Origin: Jannaschia sp. Os4
GTDB taxonomy: Bacteria; Pseudomonadota; Alphaproteobacteria; Rhodobacterales; Rhodobacteraceae
Assembly (NCBI RefSeq): GCF_016820245.1
Contig: NZ_JAFCAR010000004.1
Coordinates: 186,001 to 250,000 of the forward strand
Length of the DNA stretch: 64,000 nt
Direction: 5' to 3'
Positions 8,797 to 16,878 of this stretch are shown one piece after another. The notes under the pieces were generated by a model. That model saw nothing but the letters and a program-made list of their open reading frames with translations. It did no database searches and was not told the DNA's origin. The position numbers and the translations under genes are program-made. The stretch's first letter is position 1. Each line of letters opens with the position of its first letter.

Positions 8797-9638
8797 GCGA
8801 GCAGGCGCCCCTCGGCCTCCAGCCCCGCGCGCACCGCCGCCTCAGCCGCCCGCGCGAGGTCCTTGCGTCCCGCGAACTCCGCCACGCGCAGCGGCGCGTG
8901 GTAGGTCACGACCACCCGCCCCTGCCGCCGCGCCGACAGCACCCGCAGCAGCGCGTCGCCGAACCCCATGCCGCCCCACCAGCCGTAGAACCGCGCGTCC
9001 GCGCCCGGCGGCGGATGGTAGGCGACCGACACGGGCTGGACCCACGACGTCTCGCGCAGCCCGTCGGCGAAGAGCGAGGCGAAGAGCGTCGGCTTGAACG
9101 GCAGCACCCGCACCCCGTCGGTCGAGGTGCCCTCGGGGAAGAAGAGCAGCTTGTGCCCCGCGTGAAGCCGCGCCTCGAACAGCGCCTGCTGCGCGCGCGC
9201 CTGCCGGGGGTCGCGCACGATGAAGAGCGTGCCCGTCGCCCGCGCCAGCCAGCCGATGCCGGGCCAGCCCGCCACCTCGGCCTTGGACACGAAGTAGATG
9301 CGCTTGGAGGCGTTCAGCGCGAAGATGTCGAGCCACGAGGAATGGTTGGCGACGACGATCCCCTCATGGTCCATCATCCGGCCCCGCACCTCGCGCGGCA
9401 GGCCCATCCACCGGAACGCCATCCGGCAGACCCATTGGGTGATGCGCGGCGTCCACGGGCGGTGCAGGCCGTGCAGCGGGCGCTCCACCTGCCGGACCAG
9501 CAGCAGGACGAGGAGGCCGCCGAACGTCGTCGCCGCCAGCGGCAGGCCCCGCCGGACCGCGCGCGCCCAGCCCCCGGCGCCCGCGCGGGGCGGGGGCGCG
9601 TCGGGGTGCCCCGCCCATGTCGGGTCGCGCTCAGCCAA
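8793..9638 (-). CDS. olsA: Lyso-ornithine lipid / 1-acylglycerol-3-phosphate acyltransferase
   Basis: The 281-residue PlsC-type acyltransferase has the catalytic NHSSWLD box (His99, Asp104) and the FPEGTS substrate motif at 167-172. An N-terminal hydrophobic segment at about 31-48 anchors it to the inner membrane. Its gene begins with TTG at 9638, overlapping the end of olsB by 8 nt, so translation is probably coupled. This order, olsB then olsA, is the known two-step route for ornithine lipid: OlsB N-acylates ornithine and OlsA esterifies the hydroxyl. A general PlsC role in phosphatidic acid synthesis cannot be excluded. The TTG start is the least certain point. Confidence 0.85.
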   Translation of the reverse strand: MAERDPTWAGHPDAPPPRAGAGGWARAVRRGLPLAATTFGGLLVLLLVRQVERPLHGLHRPWTPRITQWVCRMAFRWMGLPREVRGRMMDHEGIVVANHSSWLDIFALNASKRIYFVSKAEVAGWPGIGWLARATGTLFIVRDPRQARAQQALFEARLHAGHKLLFFPEGTSTDGVRVLPFKPTLFASLFADGLRETSWVQPVSVAYHPPPGADARFYGWWGGMGFGDALLRVLSARRQGRVVVTYHAPLRVAEFAGRKDLARAAEAAVRAGLEAEGRLLA

Positions 9639-10317
9639 GGGCCCGCGGGCGCCGGACCCGCGCGAGGTCGAGCACGAGGCAGACGTCGACGGTGTTGAAC
9701 GGACGGTCCACCCATGCGCCCCGCCCGACCCACGCCCCGGCGCGGAGGTAGGTCTTGATCAGGCCGGGGACGTCCCGCATCGCCGCCGCGTCCGCCGGAC
9801 CCTCGGGGAACACGGCGGACGGCCCCGTCGCCACCGGACGCAGGGCGCGCGGCGCGAGGGCACGGGCCTCGAGGCAGGCCAGCGCCGGCAGCCGGGGGAC
9901 CGGATCGGCCCCGTGGAACGAGCCGACGCCCACGAGCACCTCCACGCCCTCCGCGGCGAGGTGGTCGAGCAGCCCCGCGAACATCAGCGCCGCCGCGGCC
10001 CCCCCGCGGTGGTCCGGGCGCAGGCAGGTCCGGCCCATCTCGGCCATCCGGCGCCCGCTGGCGCGCAGGGCCGACAGGTCGAACTCCCGCTCGACGTAGA
10101 AGCCCGGCCCTTCGCCGCGGCCGATACGGGTGGTGCCCGCCACGCCGTCGCCGTCGCGGAGGATGAGATGGTCGCTATGGGCGTCGAAGGCGTCCGCCTC
10201 CCAGCCCGCCGGGCCATCCGTGCGCGCGCCGAGCTCCTCGACGAACACCGCGTGGCGCAGGGCCTGCGCGGCGCGGACCGCGGCGGGGTCGCGTGTGACT
10301 TCGAGCGTAGGGTGCAT
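9631..10317 (-). CDS. olsB: Ornithine N-acyltransferase (OlsB, GNAT fold)
   Basis: The 228-residue protein has the OlsB-type acyltransferase pattern: RHAVFVEELGA near residue 21, DHLILRDGDGVAGTTRIG, then the CHRPDHR-like segment GRTCLRPDHRGG and LIKTYLRAGAWVG near the C-terminus. It would transfer a 3-hydroxyacyl group from ACP to ornithine to make lyso-ornithine lipid. The ATG at 10317 starts the conserved N-terminus. Adjacency and overlap with the PlsC-type gene strongly support the assignment. Ornithine lipids are phosphorus-free and usually rise under phosphate limitation, but I see no clear Pho box in the short upstream gap. Confidence 0.87.
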   Translation of the reverse strand: MHPTLEVTRDPAAVRAAQALRHAVFVEELGARTDGPAGWEADAFDAHSDHLILRDGDGVAGTTRIGRGEGPGFYVEREFDLSALRASGRRMAEMGRTCLRPDHRGGAAAALMFAGLLDHLAAEGVEVLVGVGSFHGADPVPRLPALACLEARALAPRALRPVATGPSAVFPEGPADAAAMRDVPGLIKTYLRAGAWVGRGAWVDRPFNTVDVCLVLDLARVRRPRALG

Positions 10318-10400
10318 GCCGCGCGCGGAGGTAGCCGTGCCCGTCCGAGGCGGCAACCGCCGGCTTCCGATTGCGTTAACCACTCGTGGGGAAAAGGGTG

Positions 10401-10580
10401 CTAGCGATCGGCCGAGACGAGGAGGACCTTCGTGCCATCGATTACCTGCTTGCCCGCGTCCTCGAAGTTGACGGTCACCCGCCCGTCGATGCGGGACTGC
10501 ACCTGCCCCACGCCCCAGTCGGGCCGCGCCGGGTGGCGCACCAGCATCCCCGGCTCGAGGAACCCGTTCAGATCGTCCAT
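10401..10580 (-). CDS. Small DUF3553 family protein
   Basis: This gene encodes 59 residues (ATG at 10580, TAG at 10401-10403). The sequence runs MDDLNGFLEPGMLVRHP, then PDWGVGQVQS, then VTVNFEDAGKQVID, which matches the small beta-barrel-like DUF3553 family of alphaproteobacteria. Related sequences occur as modules in UvrD/CarD-like proteins and are thought to be an SH3/Tudor-like interaction fold, but no function is established. It lies divergent to chpT with only 23 bp between the two start codons, so the two genes must share a promoter region. Confidence 0.85.
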   Translation of the reverse strand: MDDLNGFLEPGMLVRHPARPDWGVGQVQSRIDGRVTVNFEDAGKQVIDGTKVLLVSADR

Positions 10581-10603
10581 CCCTGCCCTCCCGGAGCCGC
10601 GCC

Positions 10604-11218
10604 ATGCCCAAGGATAGCCTGCCCCCCGCCGAGGGCGACCCCGTCGACCTCGCGCCGCTCGTGGGGTCGCGGCTGTGCCACGACCTCGTGTCGCCGCTGG
10701 GGGCGGTGGCGAACGGCATCGAGCTGCTCGAGCTCGCGGGCCACCGTGGCGAGGAGATCGCGCTGATACGGGGCGCGATGTACGCCGCGCTCGCGCGGCT
10801 GCGGTTCTTCCGGCTGGCGTTCGGCGCGGCCGCGCCGGACCAGACGGTCCCGGCCCGCGAGATGCGGGCGATGGCCGCGGGGCTGGACGGGCGCGCGACG
10901 GTCACGTGGTCGGAGACGGCGGACTGGCCCCGCCCGGCGACCCGGCTCGCCTGCCTCGGCCTCGCCTGCCTCGAGGCCGCGGTGCCTTGGGGCGGCGCCA
11001 TCGACGTGACCAGCGAGGCGGACGGGTTCGTGCTCACGGCCACGGCCGAGCGCCTGCGGATCGACGACGCGCTGTGGGACGCGCTGGCGGAGGGCCGCGT
11101 CCCACCGGGCTCGTCCGGCGCCGACGTCCAGTTCGGCCTCCTCGTGCAGGCCGCGATCGCGCTGGGCCGCACGATCCGCGTCGACCGCGCGGCGGGGGGA
11201 CTGACCCTGCGCGTCTGA
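10604..11218 (+). CDS. chpT: Histidine phosphotransferase ChpT
   Basis: The 204-residue protein has the ChpT architecture: an H-box helix LCHDLVSPLGAVANGIELL with the phospho-accepting His26, a two-helix dimerisation hairpin, then a degenerate HATPase-like domain ending VDRAAGGLTLRV. ChpT takes phosphate from the receiver domain of CckA and passes it to CtrA. CckA is encoded about 31 kb away in this window. A Shine-Dalgarno GGAG lies 7 nt before the ATG. The protein lacks ATP-binding N/G boxes, as expected for a phosphotransferase rather than a kinase. In Rhodobacterales the pathway governs motility, gene transfer agents and cell-to-cell heterogeneity rather than viability. Confidence 0.9.
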   Translation: MPKDSLPPAEGDPVDLAPLVGSRLCHDLVSPLGAVANGIELLELAGHRGEEIALIRGAMYAALARLRFFRLAFGAAAPDQTVPAREMRAMAAGLDGRATVTWSETADWPRPATRLACLGLACLEAAVPWGGAIDVTSEADGFVLTATAERLRIDDALWDALAEGRVPPGSSGADVQFGLLVQAAIALGRTIRVDRAAGGLTLRV

Positions 11219-11222
11219 GCGC

Positions 11223-11744
11223 TCAGCCGACCGGCGCGAGGCCCCGGCGGAACCGGGCCGCGTTCTCGACGTAGTGGCGCGCGGACGCGACGAGCCCCGC
11301 GCGGGCGGCCTCGTCCAACGCGCGGACGGCTTTGGCGGGGCTGCCTACGGCCAGCATCCCGTCCGGGATGTCCTTCCCCTCGGTCACGAGCGCGCAGGCG
11401 CCGAGCAGGCTTCCCGCGCCCAAGGTCGCGCGGTTGAGCACGGTGGCGCCCATGCCCACCAGCGCGCCGTCCCCGATGGTGCAGCCGTGCAGCATCGCCT
11501 TGTGGCCGACCGTGCAGTCGCGCCCGACCGTGAGCGGGCAGCCCGGATCGGTGTGGAGGACCGCGTTCTCCTGCACGTTCGATCCCGCGCCGATCACGAT
11601 CGGCTCGTTGTCGCCGCGCAGGACCGCCCCGAACCAGACGGAGGCGCCCGCCTCCAAGGTGACGTTCCCGATGACGTGGGCGCCGGGCGCGACCCACGCG
11701 TCGGGGTGGATCGTGGCCGCGAGGCCGTCGAGCGCGTGGATCAC
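11223..11744 (-). CDS. Gamma-class carbonic anhydrase-like hexapeptide-repeat protein
   Basis: The 173-residue protein (GTG start at 11744 overlapping the gmk stop as GTGA) is a left-handed beta-helix of hexapeptide repeats. It carries the three histidines of the gamma-carbonic anhydrase metal site: His in VLHTDPG, His in [10 protein letters not shown] (two). [18 protein letters not shown] and VGSPAKAVR are typical for the YrdA/CaiE/PaaY group. It is likely a cytoplasmic trimer with a bound metal; catalytic carbonic anhydrase activity in this group is variable. Translation coupling to gmk suggests a shared transcript (yicC-gmk-this gene). It converges on chpT with 4 bp between them. Confidence 0.85.
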   Translation of the reverse strand: MIHALDGLAATIHPDAWVAPGAHVIGNVTLEAGASVWFGAVLRGDNEPIVIGAGSNVQENAVLHTDPGCPLTVGRDCTVGHKAMLHGCTIGDGALVGMGATVLNRATLGAGSLLGACALVTEGKDIPDGMLAVGSPAKAVRALDEAARAGLVASARHYVENAARFRRGLAPVG

Positions 11745-12451
11745 GGCTGCCGCTCCTTGAACTCGGTCGCCAGCCCGCGCGTGAACTCCGTGAGCCACGG
11801 CTGCCGGGTGGTCTTCATCCGCTCGGCGGTGAGGATCCCCCGCAGCACGGCCTCGGTGGCGTCGAGATCCTCGTTCACGAGCACGTAGTCGTACTCGCCC
11901 CAGTGGCTGATCTCGGCCTCCGACTTGGCCATCCGCCCGGCGATCACCTCGACCGCGTCCTGTCCGCGCGCGCGCAGGCGGCGCTCCAGCTCCGCGATGG
12001 ACGGCGGCAGGATGAAGATCGACACCACGTCGCCCTGAAGCGCGGCCTTGATCTGCTGCGTGCCCTGCCAGTCGATGTCGAAGAGCACGTCGCGCCCGGC
12101 CTTCAGCGCCTCCTCCACCGGGGCGCGCGGGCTGCCGTAGTGGTTCCCGAACACCTCCGCGTATTCCAGCATCTCGCCCGCCACGATCATCCGCCCGAAC
12201 TCCTCCGGGTCGGTGAAGTAGTAGTGCTCACCCTCCACCTCGCCGTCGCGCGGGGCGCGGGTCGTGGCGGAGACGGAGAAGCGCAGCGTGTCGTCCCATG
12301 CCATCAGGCGGCGGGCGAGCGTGGACTTCCCCGCGCCGGACGGGGACGAGAGGATCACCGCCATGCCGCGGCGGACCCGTCCGGGGCGGGCGGGCGCGGC
12401 GGTGGCGAGGTCGGAGGGCTCGACGGGGTCGGGATGGAGCGTCTGGGTCAT
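11741..12451 (-). CDS. gmk: Guanylate kinase
   Basis: The 236-residue protein phosphorylates GMP to GDP. The P-loop [10 protein letters not shown] lies at about 35-44, followed by [19 protein letters not shown], the GMP-binding segment, and GTQQIKA. An N-terminal extension of about 28 residues (Pro/Ala-rich) precedes the usual start; a shorter start at Met30 (GMAVILSS) would remove it, so the true start is open. It overlaps yicC (12448) by 4 nt upstream and the gamma-carbonic anhydrase gene downstream. The yicC-gmk order is common in alphaproteobacteria. Confidence 0.94.
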   Translation of the reverse strand: MTQTLHPDPVEPSDLATAAPARPGRVRRGMAVILSSPSGAGKSTLARRLMAWDDTLRFSVSATTRAPRDGEVEGEHYYFTDPEEFGRMIVAGEMLEYAEVFGNHYGSPRAPVEEALKAGRDVLFDIDWQGTQQIKAALQGDVVSIFILPPSIAELERRLRARGQDAVEVIAGRMAKSEAEISHWGEYDYVLVNEDLDATEAVLRGILTAERMKTTRQPWLTEFTRGLATEFKERQP

Positions 12452-13308
12452 TCGATGTTCTGCACCTGCTCGCGGAGGCGGTCGATCACGGCCTTCAGGT
12501 CAAGGCCAACGGCGGTCATCTCCGCGTGCTGGGACTTGGCGCAGAGCGTGTTGGCCTCGCGGTTGAACTCTTGGGTGAGGAAGTCGAGGCGGCGGCCGAC
12601 GGGCGCGTCCTCCGCGAGGAGGGCCCGCGCGGCGTCCACGTGGGCGGCCAGACGGTCGAGCTCCTCGGCCACGTCCGCGCGGACGGCGAGCGCGGCCACC
12701 TCCTGCGCCACGCGCTCGGGCTCCATCCCCGCCGCCTCGACGCGGGCGAGGGCGGCCCGGAAGGCGGACGCCATGTCGGCCGACCTCGGTCCGACGAGCG
12801 AGGCGGCCCGCGCGCGCAGCGCGGCGATCTCGTCCACGTGGCCGGCGCAGGTCGCGCGCAGCGCCGTGCCCTCGCGGGCGCGGTCGGCGTCCCATGCCGC
12901 GACGAGGTCCTCGAGGTCGGACTTCAGCGTCGCGAGGTCGGGGGCCTCCGCGTCCTCGCGCGCGTCCCACACGCCCCGCAGCCCGAGGAGGTCGGCGGCC
13001 GTCGAGGGGGCGAGGCGGACGCCCGCCGCATCGGCCGCCTCCTCCGCTTGGGCGAGCGCGGCGGCGGCAGCGGCCAAGGCGTCGGGGTTGGCGGAGGGCA
13101 GGCTCGTCCCGCCGCCCTGCCCCAGACGCAGCGCGACGGTCACGTTCCCCCGCGCGAAGGCGTCCTTGAGGCGCGCGCGGACCGTCGCCTCGAGCCCTTC
13201 CACCTCCGCGAGCCGGAAACGGAGGTCCGCCCCGCGCCCGTTGACGGAGCGCATCTCCCACCGCCGCCCCGGGCGGTCCAGTGCGGCATAGCCGGTCATC
13301 GACTTCAT
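12448..13308 (-). CDS. yicC: YicC family endoribonuclease-like protein
   Basis: The 286-residue protein begins [12 protein letters not shown] and has [14 protein letters not shown] close behind, the diagnostic YicC_N start. The C-terminal DUF1732 part includes [22 protein letters not shown]. coli YicC is an endoribonuclease that helps degrade the small RNA RyhB; the target here is unknown. It is the first gene of the yicC-gmk-carbonic anhydrase unit and overlaps gmk by 4 nt. Confidence 0.92.
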   Translation of the reverse strand: MKSMTGYAALDRPGRRWEMRSVNGRGADLRFRLAEVEGLEATVRARLKDAFARGNVTVALRLGQGGGTSLPSANPDALAAAAAALAQAEEAADAAGVRLAPSTAADLLGLRGVWDAREDAEAPDLATLKSDLEDLVAAWDADRAREGTALRATCAGHVDEIAALRARAASLVGPRSADMASAFRAALARVEAAGMEPERVAQEVAALAVRADVAEELDRLAAHVDAARALLAEDAPVGRRLDFLTQEFNREANTLCAKSQHAEMTAVGLDLKAVIDRLREQVQNIE

Positions 13309-13472
13309 GCGCCGGGCCTACGCGCCCGCGGCCCGACAGGCAACGTCCCGCCGATGGAAGGGGCGAATCGTGGCGGGGCCCTGCCCTCGCCCCATTTTCG
13401 GGCCTAGCGTGCCAGCGGGCGAAGATCGGCGGCAAGCCGACGGGCGTCCGGGGCACGGGCACGGGGACCGAC

Positions 13473-14033
13473 ATGAGCGAGATCAGCACCATCGGGGGCG
13501 GCGAGGTCGTGGACCTTGCGACGGCGCGGGCGCGGCGGATGCCGGACGTCCTGTCGCGGCTTTGGCGCGTATGGAACCGCCTCGCGGGGCCGGACGGCGT
13601 CCCGTTCCGGGGCGACCTGACCCCAGACGCGCTGGGGGACCTGATGCCCCATCTGCTGTTCGCCGACCACGTCCGCCCCGGCTGCACGCGCGTCGCCGCC
13701 GCCGGAAGCGCGTGGGACCTGCCGCCCGGCGGCGCGACCGGCCTCCCCGTACGCGCGTTCTTCGACCTCGGGGACCGCGACCCGGCGGCGGCGCTCGTGG
13801 AGCGCGCGTTCGACGGGCCGTCGACGGTGGACCTCAAGCTGCGCGGCGCGCGGATGCTGGTGCTGCCGCTGCGGGGCGAGACCGGACGGGCCACCAAGGC
13901 CGTTCTCGGCCTCAGCGTGTCGGCCTACGGGCCCGAGGGCCGCTTTGAGCTGGATGGCCACACGGTCACGCGCCTGGACGCGCCCCCGAAGGTCGAGCGC
14001 CCGGCGCCCCAGCCGCTCCGCGTCGTCGGCTAG
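13473..14033 (+). CDS. PAS_5-like (DUF1457) protein of unknown role
   Basis: The 186-residue protein starts at ATG 13473. The central part (LWRVWNRLAGPDGVPFRGDLTPDALGDLMPHLLFADHV read in pieces) resembles the alphaproteobacterial PAS_5 family, whose members share LxxYWxxLRGxxxxPxRxDIdP and a five-stranded sheet. A C-terminal segment (VLPLRGETGRATKAVLGLSV) completes the fold. There is no output domain, so it would act as a stand-alone sensor or scaffold. It is not in an operon: gmk/yicC are divergent and the DAHP synthase gene is convergent 39 bp away. Function is not known. Confidence 0.7.
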   Translation: MSEISTIGGGEVVDLATARARRMPDVLSRLWRVWNRLAGPDGVPFRGDLTPDALGDLMPHLLFADHVRPGCTRVAAAGSAWDLPPGGATGLPVRAFFDLGDRDPAAALVERAFDGPSTVDLKLRGARMLVLPLRGETGRATKAVLGLSVSAYGPEGRFELDGHTVTRLDAPPKVERPAPQPLRVVG

Positions 14034-14072
14034 GCGAGCGGCGCGTCCCGGAGGCCGCGCCGCCCCGGATCG

Positions 14073-15437
14073 TCACGACGCGGCGCGCTGCCGCTCCTCG
14101 CGCAGGCCCTGCAGCTCCTCGGCGACGAGGAACGCCAGCTCCAACGACTGCGAGGCGTTGAGCCGCGGGTCGCAGGCGGTGTGGTAGCGGTCCGACAGAT
14201 CCTCCTCGGTCACCGCGCGCACGCCGCCGGTGCATTCGGTCACGTCGGCGCCCGTCATCTCGAAATGCACGCCGCCGGGGATCGTGCCCATCTCGCGGTG
14301 GGTTGCGAAGAACTCGCGCACCTCCTGCAGGACGGCATGGAAGGGCCGCGTCTTGTAGCCCGTCGCCGACTTGATCGTGTTGCCGTGCATGGGGTCGCAG
14401 GACCAGACGACGTTCGCGCCCTCGGCCTTAACGGTCTCGATCAGGCGCGGCAGGTGCTCGCCCACCTTGCCGGCGCCGAAGCGCGCGATCAGCGTCAGGC
14501 GGCCCGCGTCGTTCTCCGGGTTGAGCTTCGACATCAGGACCTTGAGGTCCTCGGCCGTCGTGGTCGGCCCGCACTTCAGCCCGATGGGGTTCAGCACGCC
14601 CGACGCGAACTCCACGTGCGCGCCGTCCGGCTGCCGGGTGCGGTCGCCGATCCAGATCATGTGGCCCGAGCCGGCCAGCCAGTTGCCCGTCAGGCTGTCC
14701 TGCCGGGTCAGCGCCTCCTCGTACTCCAGCAGGAGCGACTCGTGGGAGGTGTAGAAGTCGACCGTCGACAGCTCGGCGTTGTTGTCGGCCGTCAGGCCCG
14801 CGGCGGTCATGAAGTCCAGCGTGTCCTGGATGCGGCTGGCCATGTCGCGGTACTGCGCGGCGCGCGGCCCCTCGGTGAAGCCGAGCGTCCACGAATGCAC
14901 TTGGTGCACGTCCGCGAAGCCGCCCTTGGAGAAGGCGCGAAGCAGGTTCAGCGTGGCCGCCGCCTGGGTGTAGGCCTCGAGCATCTTCGAGGGCTGCGGG
15001 ATGCGCGCCTCGGGCGTGAAGGGCAGGTCGTTGATGATGTCGCCCCGGTAGGAGGGCAGCTCGACACCGTCCACGGTCTCGGTCGGGGCCGAGCGCGGCT
15101 TGGCGAACTGGCCCGCCATGCGGCCCACCTTCACCACCGGCACCTTGGCCCCGAAGGTCAGGACCATCGCCATCTGGAGCATGACCTTGAACGTATCGCG
15201 GATGCCGTCGGCGCTGAATTGGTCGAAGGACTCGGCGCAGTCGCCGCCCTGCAGCAGGAACGCCTCGCCCCGCGCGCAGGCCGCCAGCTCAAAGCGCAGG
15301 GTCCGCGCCTCGCCCGCGAAGACCAGTGGCGGGTAGCGGCGCAGCTTGGCCTCGGCGGCCTCCAACGCGGCGGCGTCGGTGTAGTCGGGCATCTGCACCC
15401 GCGGCTTCGCTCTCCAGTCGGACTTGGTCCAGCCCAT
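14073..15437 (-). CDS. aroG: Class II 3-deoxy-7-phosphoheptulonate (DAHP) synthase
   Basis: The 454-residue enzyme condenses phosphoenolpyruvate and erythrose-4-phosphate in the first step of the shikimate pathway. It is the plant/actinobacterial class II type: [14 protein letters not shown] near residue 80, [48 protein letters not shown] in pieces, and [12 protein letters not shown] are all present. Length matches the class. It is monocistronic as far as the sequence shows. The symbol is a generic one for this enzyme; regulation by aromatic amino acids cannot be judged. Confidence 0.94.
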   Translation of the reverse strand: MGWTKSDWRAKPRVQMPDYTDAAALEAAEAKLRRYPPLVFAGEARTLRFELAACARGEAFLLQGGDCAESFDQFSADGIRDTFKVMLQMAMVLTFGAKVPVVKVGRMAGQFAKPRSAPTETVDGVELPSYRGDIINDLPFTPEARIPQPSKMLEAYTQAAATLNLLRAFSKGGFADVHQVHSWTLGFTEGPRAAQYRDMASRIQDTLDFMTAAGLTADNNAELSTVDFYTSHESLLLEYEEALTRQDSLTGNWLAGSGHMIWIGDRTRQPDGAHVEFASGVLNPIGLKCGPTTTAEDLKVLMSKLNPENDAGRLTLIARFGAGKVGEHLPRLIETVKAEGANVVWSCDPMHGNTIKSATGYKTRPFHAVLQEVREFFATHREMGTIPGGVHFEMTGADVTECTGGVRAVTEEDLSDRYHTACDPRLNASQSLELAFLVAEELQGLREERQRAAS

Positions 15438-15597
15438 CGCACCCTCCGGTCATCTCCCCGCGCGTCCCGTCCGCGGGCGGTCCGGGCGGCCCTACCTCAA
15501 GCGGGGCGAGGCCGCCAGCGCATCGGCTTGACGCGGCCCCCGTCGGGGTGTGGAGGTGACAGTCGCGGCGCAGGGGGGCCCGCGAAGGAGACTGGGC

Positions 15598-16590
15598 ATG
15601 GCGGAGACCACGCGGCGGCGGGACGGCGGACCCAAGCGGTTCCAGTTCGTGCTCTTGGACAACTTCACCCTCCTCAGCTTCTCCTGCGCGGTCGACGCGC
15701 TCCGGCTGGCGAACCGCCTGTCGGGCAGCGCCCTCTACGAATGGACCCTCCATGCCGAGGGCGGCGGGACCGCCACCTCCAGCGCGGGCCTGGCGCTCGT
15801 CGTCGATCACGATCTGCCCGAGGTCGGCCGCGACGACGTGGTGATGCTCGTCGCGGGGACGGAGGTGCAGGCGGCGACCACGAAGCGCCTCGTCTCGTGG
15901 CTCCGGCGCGAGGCGCGGCGGGGCGCAACCGTGGCGGGTCTCTGCACCGCGGCGCATACGATGGCCGCGGCGGGCCTGCTCGACGGCAAGCGGGCGACGA
16001 TCCACTGGGAGAACCAGGACAGCTTCGCCGAATCCTTCCCCGAGGTCGACATCACCAAGTCGGTGTTCACGATCGACGGGCGCACGATGTCGACGGCGGG
16101 TGGCACCTCGTCGATCGACCTCATGCTCAAGCTCATTGCGGACGACCATGGCGAGGACCTCGCCGGGGCGGTGGCGGACCAGCTCATCTACTCGTCCATC
16201 CGCACCGACCAGGACACGCAGCGCCTGTCGATCCCCACGCGGATCGGCGTGCGCCATCCCCGCCTGAGCCAAGTCATCAAGGAGATGGAGACCAACATCG
16301 AGGAGCCGGTCTCGCCCTCCGTCCTCGCGGCGGAGGTGGGCATGTCGACGCGGCAGCTGGAGCGGCTGTTCCGGCGCTACCTCAACCGATCGCCCAAGCG
16401 GTACTACATGGACCTTCGGCTCGGGAAGGCGCGCAACCTGCTGATGCAGACGGACATGTCGATCATCAACGTCGCCCTCGCCTGCGGCTTCACGAGCCCG
16501 TCGCACTTCTCCAAGTGCTACCGCGCGCATTACGGCACGACGCCTTACCGCGAACGCGGCGCGCAGGCGACGAAGGTCGCGGCGACCTAG
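15598..16590 (+). CDS. GlxA-family AraC-type transcriptional regulator (GbdR/CdhR-like)
   Basis: The 330-residue protein has an N-terminal DJ-1/PfpI amidotransferase-like domain (about 18-190, with AGLCTAAHTMAAAGLLDG and RTMSTAGGTSSID) and two C-terminal AraC helix-turn-helix motifs (VLAAEVGMSTRQLERLFRR; IINVALACGFTSPSHFSKCY). The ATG at 15598 is chosen because AAGGAG sits 7 nt before it; an in-frame codon 48 nt upstream lacks this. The closest characterised relatives regulate glycine betaine, carnitine or choline catabolism, which would suit the two dimethylglycine dehydrogenase-like genes at the window start, but they are 11 kb away and the link is only inferred. Its stop shares CTAG with the convergent gene. 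Confidence 0.88.
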   Translation: MAETTRRRDGGPKRFQFVLLDNFTLLSFSCAVDALRLANRLSGSALYEWTLHAEGGGTATSSAGLALVVDHDLPEVGRDDVVMLVAGTEVQAATTKRLVSWLRREARRGATVAGLCTAAHTMAAAGLLDGKRATIHWENQDSFAESFPEVDITKSVFTIDGRTMSTAGGTSSIDLMLKLIADDHGEDLAGAVADQLIYSSIRTDQDTQRLSIPTRIGVRHPRLSQVIKEMETNIEEPVSPSVLAAEVGMSTRQLERLFRRYLNRSPKRYYMDLRLGKARNLLMQTDMSIINVALACGFTSPSHFSKCYRAHYGTTPYRERGAQATKVAAT

Positions 16591-16856
16591 CCGCCGCCCA
16601 GCCGCCCGGCCCGTCCGCCCCGGCGCGCGGGGCGCGGCCCCTCCGCCAGCCCGTCCCGCAGCACCCGCGTCATCGGATGGTCCGGCGCGCCGTATCGCGC
16701 GAGCAGGCGCGGGATCGCCTCGCGCGGCGGAGCAGCGAGGCTAAGGGCCCAGTCGAGGAAGATCGAACGGCATTCCTCAATGGTAATGCCCTCGATGTTG
16801 TAGGCCTCGCGGACGAGGCCCTTCGGGTCGTCCCCGTCCGTCTGTGCGTCGATCAT
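16587..16856 (-). CDS. Small conserved protein of unknown function
   Basis: The ATG at 16856 gives 89 residues; a longer form from 16898 would add 14 residues of low similarity and run into the glnE 3' end. The core DPKGLVREAYNIEGITIEE then CRSIFLDWALSL reads as a compact helical domain; the C-terminus is Arg/Gly-rich. I recall sequences of this kind in other Rhodobacterales, without an assigned role. It lies downstream of glnE on the same strand (22 bp after the glnE stop), so it may be on the glnE transcript. The stop overlaps the glxA-type stop by 4 bp. Confidence 0.65.
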   Translation of the reverse strand: MIDAQTDGDDPKGLVREAYNIEGITIEECRSIFLDWALSLAAPPREAIPRLLARYGAPDHPMTRVLRDGLAEGPRPARRGGRAGRLGGG

Positions 16857-16878
16857 GCGGGGGCCTCCTCGCGCGCAG

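Noticed and set aside
10376-10379. Single TTAA half-site (GTTAACC) near olsB/chpT as a CtrA site
   Set aside because: Only one half is present and it lies beyond the DUF3553 gene from chpT; too weak to call.
10318-11697. Upstream extension of the olsB frame through the DUF3553, chpT and carbonic anhydrase region
   Set aside because: Known genes on both strands occupy the interval, and the extended product is compositional.
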